Part shown: positions 1 to 7,051 of the stretch, in pieces | How the letters are laid out: the number at the start of each line of letters is the position of its first letter | Numbering within the stretch: position 1 is the first letter of the stretch | Assembly: GCA_003523185.1 (NCBI GenBank) | Contig: DPGN01000057.1 | Coordinates: 112,955 to 120,812, forward strand | Length of the DNA stretch: 7,858 nt | Direction: 5' to 3' | DNA from: Halieaceae bacterium | Lineage (GTDB): Bacteria > Pseudomonadota > Gammaproteobacteria > Pseudomonadales > Halieaceae | The notes under the pieces: model-generated | Databases searched by the model: none | What the model was told of the DNA's origin: nothing | Seen by the model: only the letters and a program-made list of their open reading frames with translations | Program-made: the position numbers and the translations under genes

Positions 1-2588
1 TCGGGATAGTGCGCCGCATGTTTAAGCACAAGGTATTGGACCACAAATTCGATATCGACAATACCGCCGCGTCCGTATTTCAGCGCAACGCGACGCGACG
101 CATCGTCAACAGCTGGCGAATGGTCCCGCATTTTTTGCCGCATCGCAGTGACGTCATCGGCAAGCGACGCATCGTCTCGACGCGTCGACAATACTTCCGC
201 CCGCAGGGCCTCCACCTGTGTGACGAGTTCCGGCGCGCCCGCAACAACGCGCGCCCTCACCAACGCCTGATGTTCCCAAGTCCATGCATCGTGCTTTAAA
301 TAACGCTCCAACGCCTGAGCAGAAGTAACCACAAGACCTGAATCACCGTTAGGTCGTAACCTTAAATCGACCTCATACAGGCGGCCGCCCATCATGTTGG
401 TCGATAAAATATGAATCACTCGTTGTGCCAGACGCGTGAAGAAGCGTTGAGTGTCGATAGGCTTGGCACCTGCAGTAGTGCCATTTTCTCCCGTCGAGAC
501 GAACACCAAATCCAAATCCGACTCATAGCTGAGCTCGAGACCGCCCAACTTCCCATAGGCCATGACACAGAACCCAGTATCACCGCTCGGCTCGCCATAT
601 TTTTCAACCAGCTGATCGTAGGCAATAGTCACCGCTCGTTCGACAATTACCTCGGCAAGAAAGCTTAGGTTGTCACTGACTTTCATCAGCGAGATCGCAC
701 CCTCGAGTTCGCTGCAAGCCACTCGAAATACGATCGCATCCTTAAAGCGTCTAAGGAGCTGCATGGCGCTCTCAAGATCATCAGGATCAACATGCTCAAG
801 CGTAGAGTTCAGTAAGGTTCTGATCTCGTCTTTACTGGGAATACTGAGGAGACGTTCCGGGAACAACAGCTCATCGAGCAACTCGGGCGAGCCCAGCAGT
901 TTTTGCGTGATGGGCTCGCTGCGACTCACCAAGTTAACGAGGCGCCGCAAGGCAAGTGGATTTTCACTGAGGAGAACCAGGTAGGCACTGCGCTTCAAGA
1001 CCGCGGTGACAATTGAAAGCAATCGCTTCAGCACCTGCTCGACATCGCGCTGGTCGTCCACCGCCTTCAAAATAAGCGGCAATACCTTTTGCAGGCGTCG
1101 CACGCCCTCGGGGTCAAGGACACGAAATCGGATCTCTGCAATAAAGTCCGAGACTACCGCCACAATGCGGTCCTCACGATCCAGCGAAAGCCCGCGTATG
1201 ACCGACATATCGAGCGATGGTGACTCGGAGTCAATGCCAACAATCAGTCGTGTCATCTGACCCGGCTCGTTCAATAACGCGTCAAATTCAGTGGCAATTG
1301 CATTTCGGTGAGCTTCGGTCTGATCCCTAAGTTCAGTCCATGACGCGTAGCCCAATAAATGCCGAAGGTTTTCTTGGGCATCGCTAACGTCAGGTATCGA
1401 ATGAGTCTGCTCATCGCGCAGTGCTTGAATGCCATGTTCCACTTGTCGAAGGTGCCGGTAGGCGCGAGTCAGTGTTGATACAACGGACTGAGGAGCACAC
1501 TGCTCTTTGGCGAGTACCGCGGCCGATGTCTGAAAATTGATCGTTTGAATCGCTGGAATCCGGCCGCCGTGTGTCAGCTGGTGTGATTGGACAACAAACT
1601 CCGCTTCACGAATGCCGCCGGGGCCGCGCTTCACATCGTTCGCTAAATCCTTCGATACGCGCTCGGTATCAATGAGCGCCTTCATATCGCGCAAACCATC
1701 AATGACACTAAAGTCCGTATAACGCCGGTAAACAAAACGGAGTGCCAACTGTTGAAACGCCCGCGTTTGCTCGATAAGCCCGGTGATACAGCGAGACTTT
1801 AGAAGCGCGTATCGTTCCCAGTCACGCCCGTGTTGCTGATAGTAATTCTCCAATGACGGATAACTGGCAACCAGTGCTCCGCTATCTCCGAATGGACGCA
1901 GCCGGGTATCGACCCTGAACACACGGCCTTCGTGCGTTACGCTATCGATCAACTTAATCACCAACTGAGCCACTCGTGTAAAGAACTCTTGATTGCTGGT
2001 GCTCGAGCGCCCACCCTCGGTAACGCCCGGCTCGTCGTAAACAAAAATGATGTCGATGTCGGATGATAAGTTCAGTTCACGCCCGCCCAGTTTGCCCATG
2101 CCGACAACAATCAGGTGCTGGCGGGTTTGCGATTCCTCGCCGATTGGCTCACCAAACCGCGCACCCACCTGAGCTTCGGCAAACTGGACTGCATCCCGAA
2201 TCACAAAATCTGCGAGATGACTCATGGCGACCAGTGTCTCATCAAGACCCGTTGCCCTCTGCGTGAAACTGCGCCACAGAATATGCAGCATCGCCCGCTG
2301 TCTCAGCACTCGGAGAGAAGACGTTAGCGTGGCCTCCGTGGGCAACAAGGTCGCCGCCGAGTGCTCGTGCGCTGCGGTAATATAGTCGATCGTGCTCGCC
2401 TTGAACTGTGCCTCGGTCTCAAGCCAGTCGATTTGCCGCTCCACCAGGCCTCTGAAGAATTCACTGCTGCGTAATAACCGCCGTGCGTCGCCCGCCGAAC
2501 CACAATCATCGAGCCTCGAAAGCAGCGCCTCGAATCGCTGCCCGCCGATGCGCTGACTCATCAACTGAATTTGATCTTCGACCACCAT
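1..2588 (-). CDS. glnE: Bifunctional glutamine synthetase adenylyltransferase/deadenylylase, 3' end cut by window
   Basis: GlnE attaches AMP to, and removes it from, glutamine synthetase in the cytoplasm, switching nitrogen assimilation under control of the PII protein. I translated the whole minus frame and found it open, with 862 codons from an ATG at 2588 to the window edge. The N-terminal deadenylylase domain shows GMGKLGGREL at about residues 163-172, then SSDIDIIF with D177 and D179 as metal ligands, RLRPFGDSG near 225, and GPGGIREAEF near 325. The C-terminal adenylyltransferase domain shows AYGKLGGLEL and ESDLDLVF with D691 and D693, then EVDLRLRP near 735, and ends in GGIVDIEFVVQYLVLKHA. 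E. coli GlnE has the equivalent aspartates near 173/175 and 701/703 and is about 946 residues long, so roughly 70-80 residues are missing. The start is uncertain: a TTG at 2591 and an ATG at 2561 are in frame, and the nearest purine run (GAGAGG) lies 15 bases before the chosen ATG. Confidence 0.97.
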   Translation of the reverse strand, partial: MVVEDQIQLMSQRIGGQRFEALLSRLDDCGSAGDARRLLRSSEFFRGLVERQIDWLETEAQFKASTIDYITAAHEHSAATLLPTEATLTSSLRVLRQRAMLHILWRSFTQRATGLDETLVAMSHLADFVIRDAVQFAEAQVGARFGEPIGEESQTRQHLIVVGMGKLGGRELNLSSDIDIIFVYDEPGVTEGGRSSTSNQEFFTRVAQLVIKLIDSVTHEGRVFRVDTRLRPFGDSGALVASYPSLENYYQQHGRDWERYALLKSRCITGLIEQTRAFQQLALRFVYRRYTDFSVIDGLRDMKALIDTERVSKDLANDVKRGPGGIREAEFVVQSHQLTHGGRIPAIQTINFQTSAAVLAKEQCAPQSVVSTLTRAYRHLRQVEHGIQALRDEQTHSIPDVSDAQENLRHLLGYASWTELRDQTEAHRNAIATEFDALLNEPGQMTRLIVGIDSESPSLDMSVIRGLSLDREDRIVAVVSDFIAEIRFRVLDPEGVRRLQKVLPLILKAVDDQRDVEQVLKRLLSIVTAVLKRSAYLVLLSENPLALRRLVNLVSRSEPITQKLLGSPELLDELLFPERLLSIPSKDEIRTLLNSTLEHVDPDDLESAMQLLRRFKDAIVFRVACSELEGAISLMKVSDNLSFLAEVIVERAVTIAYDQLVEKYGEPSGDTGFCVMAYGKLGGLELSYESDLDLVFVSTGENGTTAGAKPIDTQRFFTRLAQRVIHILSTNMMGGRLYEVDLRLRPNGDSGLVVTSAQALERYLKHDAWTWEHQALVRARVVAGAPELVTQVEALRAEVLSTRRDDASLADDVTAMRQKMRDHSPAVDDASRRVALKYGRGGIVDIEFVVQYLVLKHAAHYP

Positions 2589-2707
2589 CAAATAAACAAA
2601 TTGCCTCTCACGGTTTTCGCACCAAAATGCCCAAATCTCCGTAAAAACTCTCTGCTACACCATCGGGCAAAGGAGCGAGCCTAGGGTAGGAACCACTTCA
2701 AACACCT

Positions 2708-2713
2708 AATATA
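2708..2713 (-). promoter_or_regulatory. Candidate -10 box for glnE
   Basis: Read on the minus strand this is TATATT, five of six matches to the sigma-70 -10 consensus, about 120 bases upstream of the glnE start. The bases 17 upstream (GCCGCG) do not resemble a -35 box, and there is no extended TG motif. A promoter here would therefore be activator-dependent or weak, or the match may be chance. Confidence 0.25.
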
Positions 2714-2726
2714 CTCCCAATCCGTT

Positions 2727-2755
2727 GTGGCGCGGCGGTTTTACCGCGTAACCAC
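2727..2755. repeat. Imperfect dyad (inverted repeat) upstream of both genes
   Basis: The outer arms GTGG (2727-2730) and CCAC (2752-2755) flank inner arms GCGGT (2735-2739) and ACCGC (2743-2747) around a TTT centre, with four unpaired bases on each side between the two arm pairs. The symmetry is about 29 bases long and lies just upstream of the putative glnE -10 box. It could bind a dimeric regulator or simply be a GC-rich chance palindrome. It has no following T tract, so it is not a terminator. Confidence 0.3.
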
Positions 2756-2782
2756 CCACGCAATGAATCTCAGCCAATTGCC

Positions 2783-2811
2783 TTGTCACGGAATTTTTTA
2801 ATGGAAATGCT
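2783..2811 (+). promoter_or_regulatory. Weak candidate sigma-70 promoter for argA
   Basis: TTGTCA at 2783-2788 resembles a -35 box (five of six). It is followed after 17 bases by AATGCT at 2806-2811, only a three-of-six match to a -10 box. It is the best-spaced pair I could find upstream of argA. The poor -10 box keeps confidence low. Confidence 0.2.
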
Positions 2812-2881
2812 TGCAGCTAGCACGCGAATCAATCTGCTCTTGCAACAGGGATTTAGCATCCTTCGAGGCCTGCGGGGCTAA
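2801..2881 (+). CDS. Possible 26-codon leader ORF before argA
   Basis: An ATG at 2801 opens a frame of 26 codons that ends in TAA at 2879-2881, eleven bases before the argA start and overlapping the argA ribosome-binding site. The product would begin MEMLAAS and end SILRGLRG, with three arginine codons (CGA, CGA, CGG), two of them close to the end. No Shine-Dalgarno sequence precedes the ATG at 2801, and none precedes the second ATG at 2807 at a useful distance. If the weak promoter above were used, this frame would lie partly upstream of or at the transcript start. It may be chance; I recognise no family. Confidence 0.15.
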   Translation: MEMLAASTRINLLLQQGFSILRGLRG

Positions 2882-2884
2882 GGG
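2880..2884 (+). promoter_or_regulatory. Ribosome-binding site of argA
   Basis: AAGGG lies eight bases before the ATG at 2893, a good Shine-Dalgarno match at normal spacing. It supports this start rather than an internal one. It overlaps the stop codon of the small upstream frame. Confidence 0.65.
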
Positions 2885-2892
2885 CGGCGATT

Positions 2893-4149
2893 ATGACAGA
2901 TTCGACAGACACCATTGATTGGTTTCGGCACACCGCGCCGTACATTAATTCGCATCGAGGAACCACTGTTGTAGTGGGGCTTCGCTGCGGCGCTGCCAGC
3001 GATGAGAATTTTATCAATGTGGTGCACGACCTCGCACTTATGCATTCACTGGGTGTGCGACTGGTGGTAGTTCACGAGCAAAACGCCTTTGACTCCGAGC
3101 CATTGACGCCCATCGCCGTGAATCGAGCAGTGGCTGATACCTTGGCAGAACGCACCCATATTGAGCAGATGTTTTCGATGGGACTGCCCAACTCACCCCT
3201 ACACAATGCGCGACTCAGAGTAATCTCCGGTAACTTCATCACGGCCCGGCCCTTGGGTGTCATCAACGGCGTGGACCGGTCAGGTCGTGGTTTAGTTCGC
3301 CATGTTGACGTTGCTGGCATGACACACGCGTTAGATGGTGCCGCCATCTGTATGGTCTCTACGCTGGGTCATTCCCCTGCTGGAGAAGTGTTCACTCTAG
3401 ACGCACTGGACGTCATGGGTGCGATCAGCCGGAGCCTAGGCGCTGACAAGCTAATTATCATGTCGGACTTCGATGGCATCGAAGGTACGGACGGGAAACT
3501 GCAGCGGCAACTTACCGTTGATGCTGCTCGCCGAGTACTCGAAACCGCTGGCCAGGGGCAAAAAGAGGCGCTCATGCTCGCGTGTGATGCCTGTGACTCG
3601 GGCGTACCTCGATCCCACCTCATTAGCTACGCACTCGACGGCGGCCTGCTTAAAGAGCTGTATACGCACGATGGTATTGGCACCTTGATATCGCCAGACG
3701 AATACGAGCAAATCAAAGGCGCCGAGGCACACGACTTGGCAGGCATACTCGAGCTCATCCGACCGTTACAGCAAGCAGGCGTTCTTGCAGATAGGTCCAA
3801 TGAAGAGATCGAACGCAGCCTCGATAAATTCACTGTCATCACAAAAGACAGCCGGGTTATCGCCTGCGCCGCCTTACTGGACAACCCTGCGGACAACATC
3901 GCGGAAATCGCAAGTGTTGCCACCCATCCGGATTACAGGGACTCGGGACACGGTGAACGGCTCGTGGCAGCGCTCACTGACGCTGCGAAACAAGCCAAGC
4001 TTGAGCGCGTTTATGTGCGTACAACACAAACCGGTCATTGGTTTCAGGAGCTTGGCTTCACTATGTCATCACCTGAAGCGCTGCCCGATTCCGAGAAACA
4101 GAAGGCAAAAATAGACCGAAATTCAAAAATTCTTGTTCACGCGCTGTAG
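2893..4149 (+). CDS. argA: N-acetylglutamate synthase (amino-acid N-acetyltransferase)
   Basis: ArgA transfers the acetyl group of acetyl-CoA to L-glutamate, the first and usually arginine-inhibited step of arginine synthesis. The 418-residue protein has the classical two-domain form: an amino-acid-kinase-like domain at about 1-270 and a GNAT acetyltransferase domain at about 272-418. Matches to E. coli ArgA include FRHTAPYINSHRG (11-23), VVHDLALMHSLGVRLVVV (43-60), VISGNFI (110-116), HLISYALDGGLLKEL (242-256) with HDGIGT (259-264), and LAGILELIRPL (282-292). The acetyl-CoA loop is HPDYRDSGHGERL (345-357), followed by HWFQELGF (382-389). It is some 25 residues shorter than E. coli ArgA (443). 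About 16 are lost after residue 60, removing the GARPQI and RVTD motifs, and the usual LGGEA is replaced by LRCGAA (30-35). The acetyltransferase domain and the effector-side region look intact, so I expect a working enzyme. It probably shares a transcript with ilvD, 31 bases downstream. Confidence 0.95.
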   Translation: MTDSTDTIDWFRHTAPYINSHRGTTVVVGLRCGAASDENFINVVHDLALMHSLGVRLVVVHEQNAFDSEPLTPIAVNRAVADTLAERTHIEQMFSMGLPNSPLHNARLRVISGNFITARPLGVINGVDRSGRGLVRHVDVAGMTHALDGAAICMVSTLGHSPAGEVFTLDALDVMGAISRSLGADKLIIMSDFDGIEGTDGKLQRQLTVDAARRVLETAGQGQKEALMLACDACDSGVPRSHLISYALDGGLLKELYTHDGIGTLISPDEYEQIKGAEAHDLAGILELIRPLQQAGVLADRSNEEIERSLDKFTVITKDSRVIACAALLDNPADNIAEIASVATHPDYRDSGHGERLVAALTDAAKQAKLERVYVRTTQTGHWFQELGFTMSSPEALPDSEKQKAKIDRNSKILVHAL

Positions 4150-4163
4150 TCTATAGCGCGTGA
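4137..4163 (+). promoter_or_regulatory. Near-perfect palindrome/stem-loop at the argA-ilvD junction
   Basis: Arms TCACGCGCTGTA (4137-4148) and TATAGCGCGTGA (4152-4163) pair over 12 positions with one G-U, around a 3-base GTC centre. The argA stop codon (4147-4149) lies at the top of the stem. No T tract follows, so it is not a standard intrinsic terminator. It ends seven bases before the ilvD Shine-Dalgarno sequence. As RNA it could protect the argA 3' end, guide RNase processing or damp readthrough; as DNA it could be an operator for a dimeric regulator. Confidence 0.55.
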
Positions 4164-4169
4164 TCTACT

Positions 4170-4173
4170 GGAG
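4170..4173 (+). promoter_or_regulatory. Ribosome-binding site of ilvD
   Basis: GGAG lies seven bases before the ATG at 4181 and supports that start, which also aligns with the N-terminus of E. coli IlvD. Confidence 0.65.
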
Positions 4174-4180
4174 ATAGCTG

Positions 4181-6019
4181 ATGCCTGAGTATCGCTCGAG
4201 AACATCCACCGCCGGCCGCAACATGGCGGGGGCACGTGCCTTATGGCGTGCAACCGGCATGAAAGACGGTGACTTTGAAAAACCCATCATTGCCGTCGTT
4301 AACTCATTCACACAGTTCGTGCCGGGACACGTCCATCTCAAAGATCTGGGACAGCTGGTCGCGCGTGAAATTGAAAACGCAGGCGGTGTTGCCAAAGAAT
4401 TCAACACCATTGCAGTCGATGACGGCATCGCAATGGGTCATGACGGCATGCTCTATAGCTTACCCTCCAGGGACATCATTGCAGACTCCGTTGAGTACAT
4501 GGTGAACGCGCACTGTGCCGACGCCATGGTTTGTATCTCTAACTGCGACAAGATCACACCCGGAATGCTCAACGCGGCCATGCGCCTCAACATACCAGTA
4601 GTTTTTGTCTCGGGCGGCCCCATGGAAGCAGGTAAAACCGCCCTGTCCGAGCATAAGCTGGACTTGGTTGACGCCATGGTAATTGCTGCAGACAGTAGTG
4701 CCGATGACGCCAAAGTTGAGGCTTACGAGCGATCCGCCTGCCCGACCTGTGGTTCATGTTCTGGTATGTTCACTGCCAACTCGATGAATTGCCTCACAGA
4801 AGCGCTTGGACTGAGCCTGCCAGGCAACGGCTCCCTGTTAGCAACTCACGCCGATCGTAAAGCGCTGTTCCTTGAAGCGGGGCGACTCGTGGTTGAACTT
4901 ACGCGGCGCTACTACGTTGAGGACGATGACCGTGTTCTTCCCAGGAACATTGCCAACCGAGCCGCGTTTGAGAATGCCATGAGTCTCGACATTGCCATGG
5001 GTGGCTCAACCAACACCATTTTGCACTTGCTTGCCGCGGCACAAGAAGCCGAGCTTGATTTCACAATGGCTGACATCGACGCGCTTTCCCGCAATGTGCC
5101 TCAGTTGTGCAAAGTGGCTCCGAGCACCCCGCTGTATCACATGGAAGATGTTCACCGAGCGGGTGGTGTACTGGCCATTTTGGGTGAGCTCGCGAGATCG
5201 GGCCACCTGCATACTGACTGCCACACCGTGCACAGCCCTAGCATTGCCGACGCAATCGCTCATTGGGATATTGCTACCACCCATAATGTGGTGGCGCTCG
5301 AGCGTTTCAAAGCGGGCCCCGCGGGCATCCCGACACAGGAAGCATTCAGCCAGGCAACGCGTTGGCCGACACTCGACTTAGACCGAAAGGGCGGATGCAT
5401 TCGCTCAGCCGATAATGCCTACTCTGAAGAAGGTGGCTTGGCGGTGCTCTTTGGAAACATTGCCGAGGATGGTTGTGTTGTGAAAACCGCCGGTGTGGAA
5501 GATGAGCTCTTGGTATTCGAAGGAAGAGCCCACGTGTGCGAGAGCCAGGAAGATGCCGTCGCCGATATCCTCGAGGATCGTGTACAAGCAGGTGATGTGG
5601 TCATTGTCCGCTACGAGGGGCCTCGGGGCGGTCCGGGTATGCAGGAAATGCTTTACCCAACGAGCTACATCAAATCCAAAGGCCTGGGTAAAGCCTGTGC
5701 ACTCATCACCGATGGTCGCTTCTCTGGCGGCACATCCGGCTTATCCATTGGTCACGTTTCTCCGGAAGCGGCGGCTGGTGGTGCGATTGCGCTTGTCGAG
5801 GACGGCGACAGAATCCTCATCGACATTCCAAAGCGTGCCATTAACGTGTTGGTTGATGAGGCCGTGCTGAACGAACGACGAGCCGCTCAAGCGGTCCTTG
5901 GCTTTAAGCCCGCAAAAAGTCGACCAAGGAAAGTGAGTCCTGCGCTCAAGTTCTACGCCAAAACAGTGACAAGCGCAGATCGTGGTGCGGTACGGGATCT
6001 ATCGCTACTGGACGACTAG
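4181..6019 (+). CDS. ilvD: Dihydroxy-acid dehydratase
   Basis: IlvD dehydrates 2,3-dihydroxy-isovalerate and 2,3-dihydroxy-3-methylvalerate to the keto acids that become valine, leucine and isoleucine; it is cytoplasmic. The 612-residue product is near the usual length (616 in E. coli) and matches that protein end to end. Visible signatures are VVNSFTQFVPGHVHL (39-53), AVDDGIAMGHDGMLYSLPSR (78-97), CISNCDKITPGM (118-129) and CPTCGSCSGMFTANSMNC (187-204). Further on are GGSTNTILHLLAAA (274-287), YEGPRGGPGMQEMLYP (478-493) and LITDGRFSGGTSGLSIGH (508-525). C122 and C193 are the expected cluster ligands, and K124 is the lysine carbamylated in the family to bind Mg. The NSFTQF stretch has no cysteine where the [2Fe-2S] class usually has one, pointing to the oxygen-sensitive [4Fe-4S] class. 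It follows argA by 31 bases, probably in one operon, and its last 15 bases overlap the end of the convergent lipoprotein gene. Confidence 0.98.
   Translation: MPEYRSRTSTAGRNMAGARALWRATGMKDGDFEKPIIAVVNSFTQFVPGHVHLKDLGQLVAREIENAGGVAKEFNTIAVDDGIAMGHDGMLYSLPSRDIIADSVEYMVNAHCADAMVCISNCDKITPGMLNAAMRLNIPVVFVSGGPMEAGKTALSEHKLDLVDAMVIAADSSADDAKVEAYERSACPTCGSCSGMFTANSMNCLTEALGLSLPGNGSLLATHADRKALFLEAGRLVVELTRRYYVEDDDRVLPRNIANRAAFENAMSLDIAMGGSTNTILHLLAAAQEAELDFTMADIDALSRNVPQLCKVAPSTPLYHMEDVHRAGGVLAILGELARSGHLHTDCHTVHSPSIADAIAHWDIATTHNVVALERFKAGPAGIPTQEAFSQATRWPTLDLDRKGGCIRSADNAYSEEGGLAVLFGNIAEDGCVVKTAGVEDELLVFEGRAHVCESQEDAVADILEDRVQAGDVVIVRYEGPRGGPGMQEMLYPTSYIKSKGLGKACALITDGRFSGGTSGLSIGHVSPEAAAGGAIALVEDGDRILIDIPKRAINVLVDEAVLNERRAAQAVLGFKPAKSRPRKVSPALKFYAKTVTSADRGAVRDLSLLDD
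6005..6019. other. Convergent 3' overlap of ilvD and the lipoprotein gene
   Basis: The ilvD stop (6017-6019, plus) lies beyond the stop of the opposite gene (6005-6007, minus), so the two coding regions share 15 bases. No hairpin with a T tract is visible on either strand nearby, so transcripts from the two sides may run into each other. Confidence 0.85.
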
Positions 6020-6886
6020 GGCTTCGGCCACATTGGCTGCGGTTAACGCGTCAATATCGGCAATAAGATCATCGAGAAAACGACGCATGCGTCTGTCCTG
6101 ACTCTCTGTTCGACCGTTGATCACCTCGACCAAGAGCCCAAGAATGATGTCGCCGTTATGCTCTATACCGGCGACATACGCCGGCGTTCTTGCCTCGGAA
6201 CGCGTATCACCCAACACACGGATTTCGGTCTGCCACCCGGGTAAGCGGCTCTCGAGTATGGTTCGGAGCTTCGCCCCCCACACAGAACGATCCTCGTGCC
6301 ATAGGCGGTCAATGCGCATCAGTTCTGTGCTACGCGACTGGATGAGTGCCTTTTGTTCATCATTTAATCTGCCGAGCAACCGCTTCGCCAACCGCTGCAA
6401 CGAGTCAGCCGCGTCATCAGCGTATGTGATGTCGTCTCGAACCAGACGCTCCAACGCATAGTCTTTTTGTTGACGATCAAGCTCATCCAGAAAGTCCTGT
6501 ATCTGGCCATCTGTCAGGCCCTCTGCACTCTCAAGCAATAGATCAACTAGCTTTACCTGAAGCCGATTGGCCGACTCGTCAATGGCTTCCGAAATCAATA
6601 CGGCTTCATCGATGGTCACTCCGCCCTCGAGTGCGTCCAACGAGGAGACGATAAACTCTCTGTAAAGCGGTAATTCGTCGTGCCGATGCCAATTGAGCAG
6701 CCCATCAAGGTCCGAATCAAACTGCCTTTGCTGCTCGCTTGTCAGATCAACATAATCATCGATTGCCCAGCGCACGAATGTGTCAGCTCTGTTGTACAAG
6801 AACCGATTTGCTGAGCAACCGCTAAGGACCAGCACCCAAACGAGCGACAACACCAACAATCGCTGACCCGAAATGCTCGTCCTCAA
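6005..6886 (-). CDS. DUF6279-type outer-membrane lipoprotein
   Basis: The 293-residue product starts with a short basic segment and a hydrophobic stretch (10-22) ending in the lipobox LSGC, with C24 as the lipidated cysteine. Serine at +2 fits sorting to the outer membrane. The mature part begins with the family pattern NRFLYNRADTFVRWAIDDY (27-45), then DLTSEQQRQFDSDLD (47-61), and is otherwise charged and probably helical. This resembles the uncharacterised DUF6279 lipoproteins of gammaproteobacteria; no function is known to me. The start is a TTG at 6886, the earliest possible because an in-frame TGA lies two codons before it. It has no good Shine-Dalgarno sequence. An ATT at codon 5, preceded by GAGGA at five bases, would be an unusual alternative and would keep the signal peptide. 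Three bases separate it from the restored end of the diguanylate cyclase, suggesting translational coupling in one operon. Confidence 0.85.
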   Translation of the reverse strand: MRTSISGQRLLVLSLVWVLVLSGCSANRFLYNRADTFVRWAIDDYVDLTSEQQRQFDSDLDGLLNWHRHDELPLYREFIVSSLDALEGGVTIDEAVLISEAIDESANRLQVKLVDLLLESAEGLTDGQIQDFLDELDRQQKDYALERLVRDDITYADDAADSLQRLAKRLLGRLNDEQKALIQSRSTELMRIDRLWHEDRSVWGAKLRTILESRLPGWQTEIRVLGDTRSEARTPAYVAGIEHNGDIILGLLVEVINGRTESQDRRMRRFLDDLIADIDALTAANVAEALVVQ

Positions 6887-6889
6887 GAT

Positions 6890-7051
6890 TCAGACCGCCA
6901 TTCGGGCAACATCACCACCGCCCTTCTTTGCCTCGTAAAGAGCCTCGTCGGTGCGTTCAAGCCAATCGTCTGGCGAGGTGGTTTCGTCAACACAGCATAC
7001 GCCGAAGGAAACCGAAAACTCGAGCTTACCGGTCAATAAATGCTCCCTTAC
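6890..7051 (-). pseudogene. Out-of-frame C-terminal part of the GGDEF domain
   Basis: This frame, offset from the diguanylate cyclase frame, encodes the end of a GGDEF domain that the cyclase frame lacks. It reads REHLLTGKLEFSVSFGVC, then a stretch containing WLERTDEALYEAKKGGG, ending in VARMAV and a TGA at 6890-6892. The pattern matches the family's closing strand (V-S-x-G-V) and last helix (A-D-x-A-L-Y-x-A-K). Its open frame overlaps that of the cyclase for about 15 codons, so the break lies within roughly 7026-7072. Joining CGT (7052-7050) to AGG (7048) gives the smoothest fit and implies one extra base. A TTG at 7036 with AAGGGAG six bases upstream could start it separately as 48 residues. 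Confidence 0.75.

Larger units (their letters stand above)
2589..2892. other. Divergent glnE-argA intergenic region
   Basis: This 304-base gap lies between two genes pointing away from each other, so it must carry the promoters of both unless they have remote ones. It holds an AT-rich TATATT box facing glnE, a GC-rich dyad at 2727-2755, a T6 run at 2794-2799 and a 26-codon open frame ending just before argA. I saw no tRNA, no convincing arginine-repressor box and no intrinsic terminator. Confidence 0.8.

Noticed and set aside
9..1260. A series of plus-strand open frames of 84-104 codons across the left region
   Set aside because: They lie antisense to glnE, whose minus frame is continuous and carries all family motifs. 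None has a recognisable motif or a ribosome-binding site.
2764..2780. TGAATCTCAGCCAATT as a possible arginine-repressor box upstream of argA
   Set aside because: The left half TGAAT fits, but the right half lacks the ATTCA needed for symmetry, and no second tandem box is present.
3072..3923. Minus-strand open frames of 84-98 codons inside argA, and similar ones inside ilvD
   Set aside because: They are shadows of strongly supported genes and have no motifs of their own.
4133..4157. TTGTTC and TATAGC as a promoter for ilvD inside the end of argA
   Set aside because: The spacing is only 13 bases and the TATAGC belongs to the palindrome, so this pair is unlikely to be a sigma-70 promoter.
6020..6029. 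GGC-TTCG-GCC hairpin just after the ilvD stop as a terminator
   Set aside because: The stem is only three base pairs and no T tract follows on either strand. It is also coding sequence of the opposite gene.
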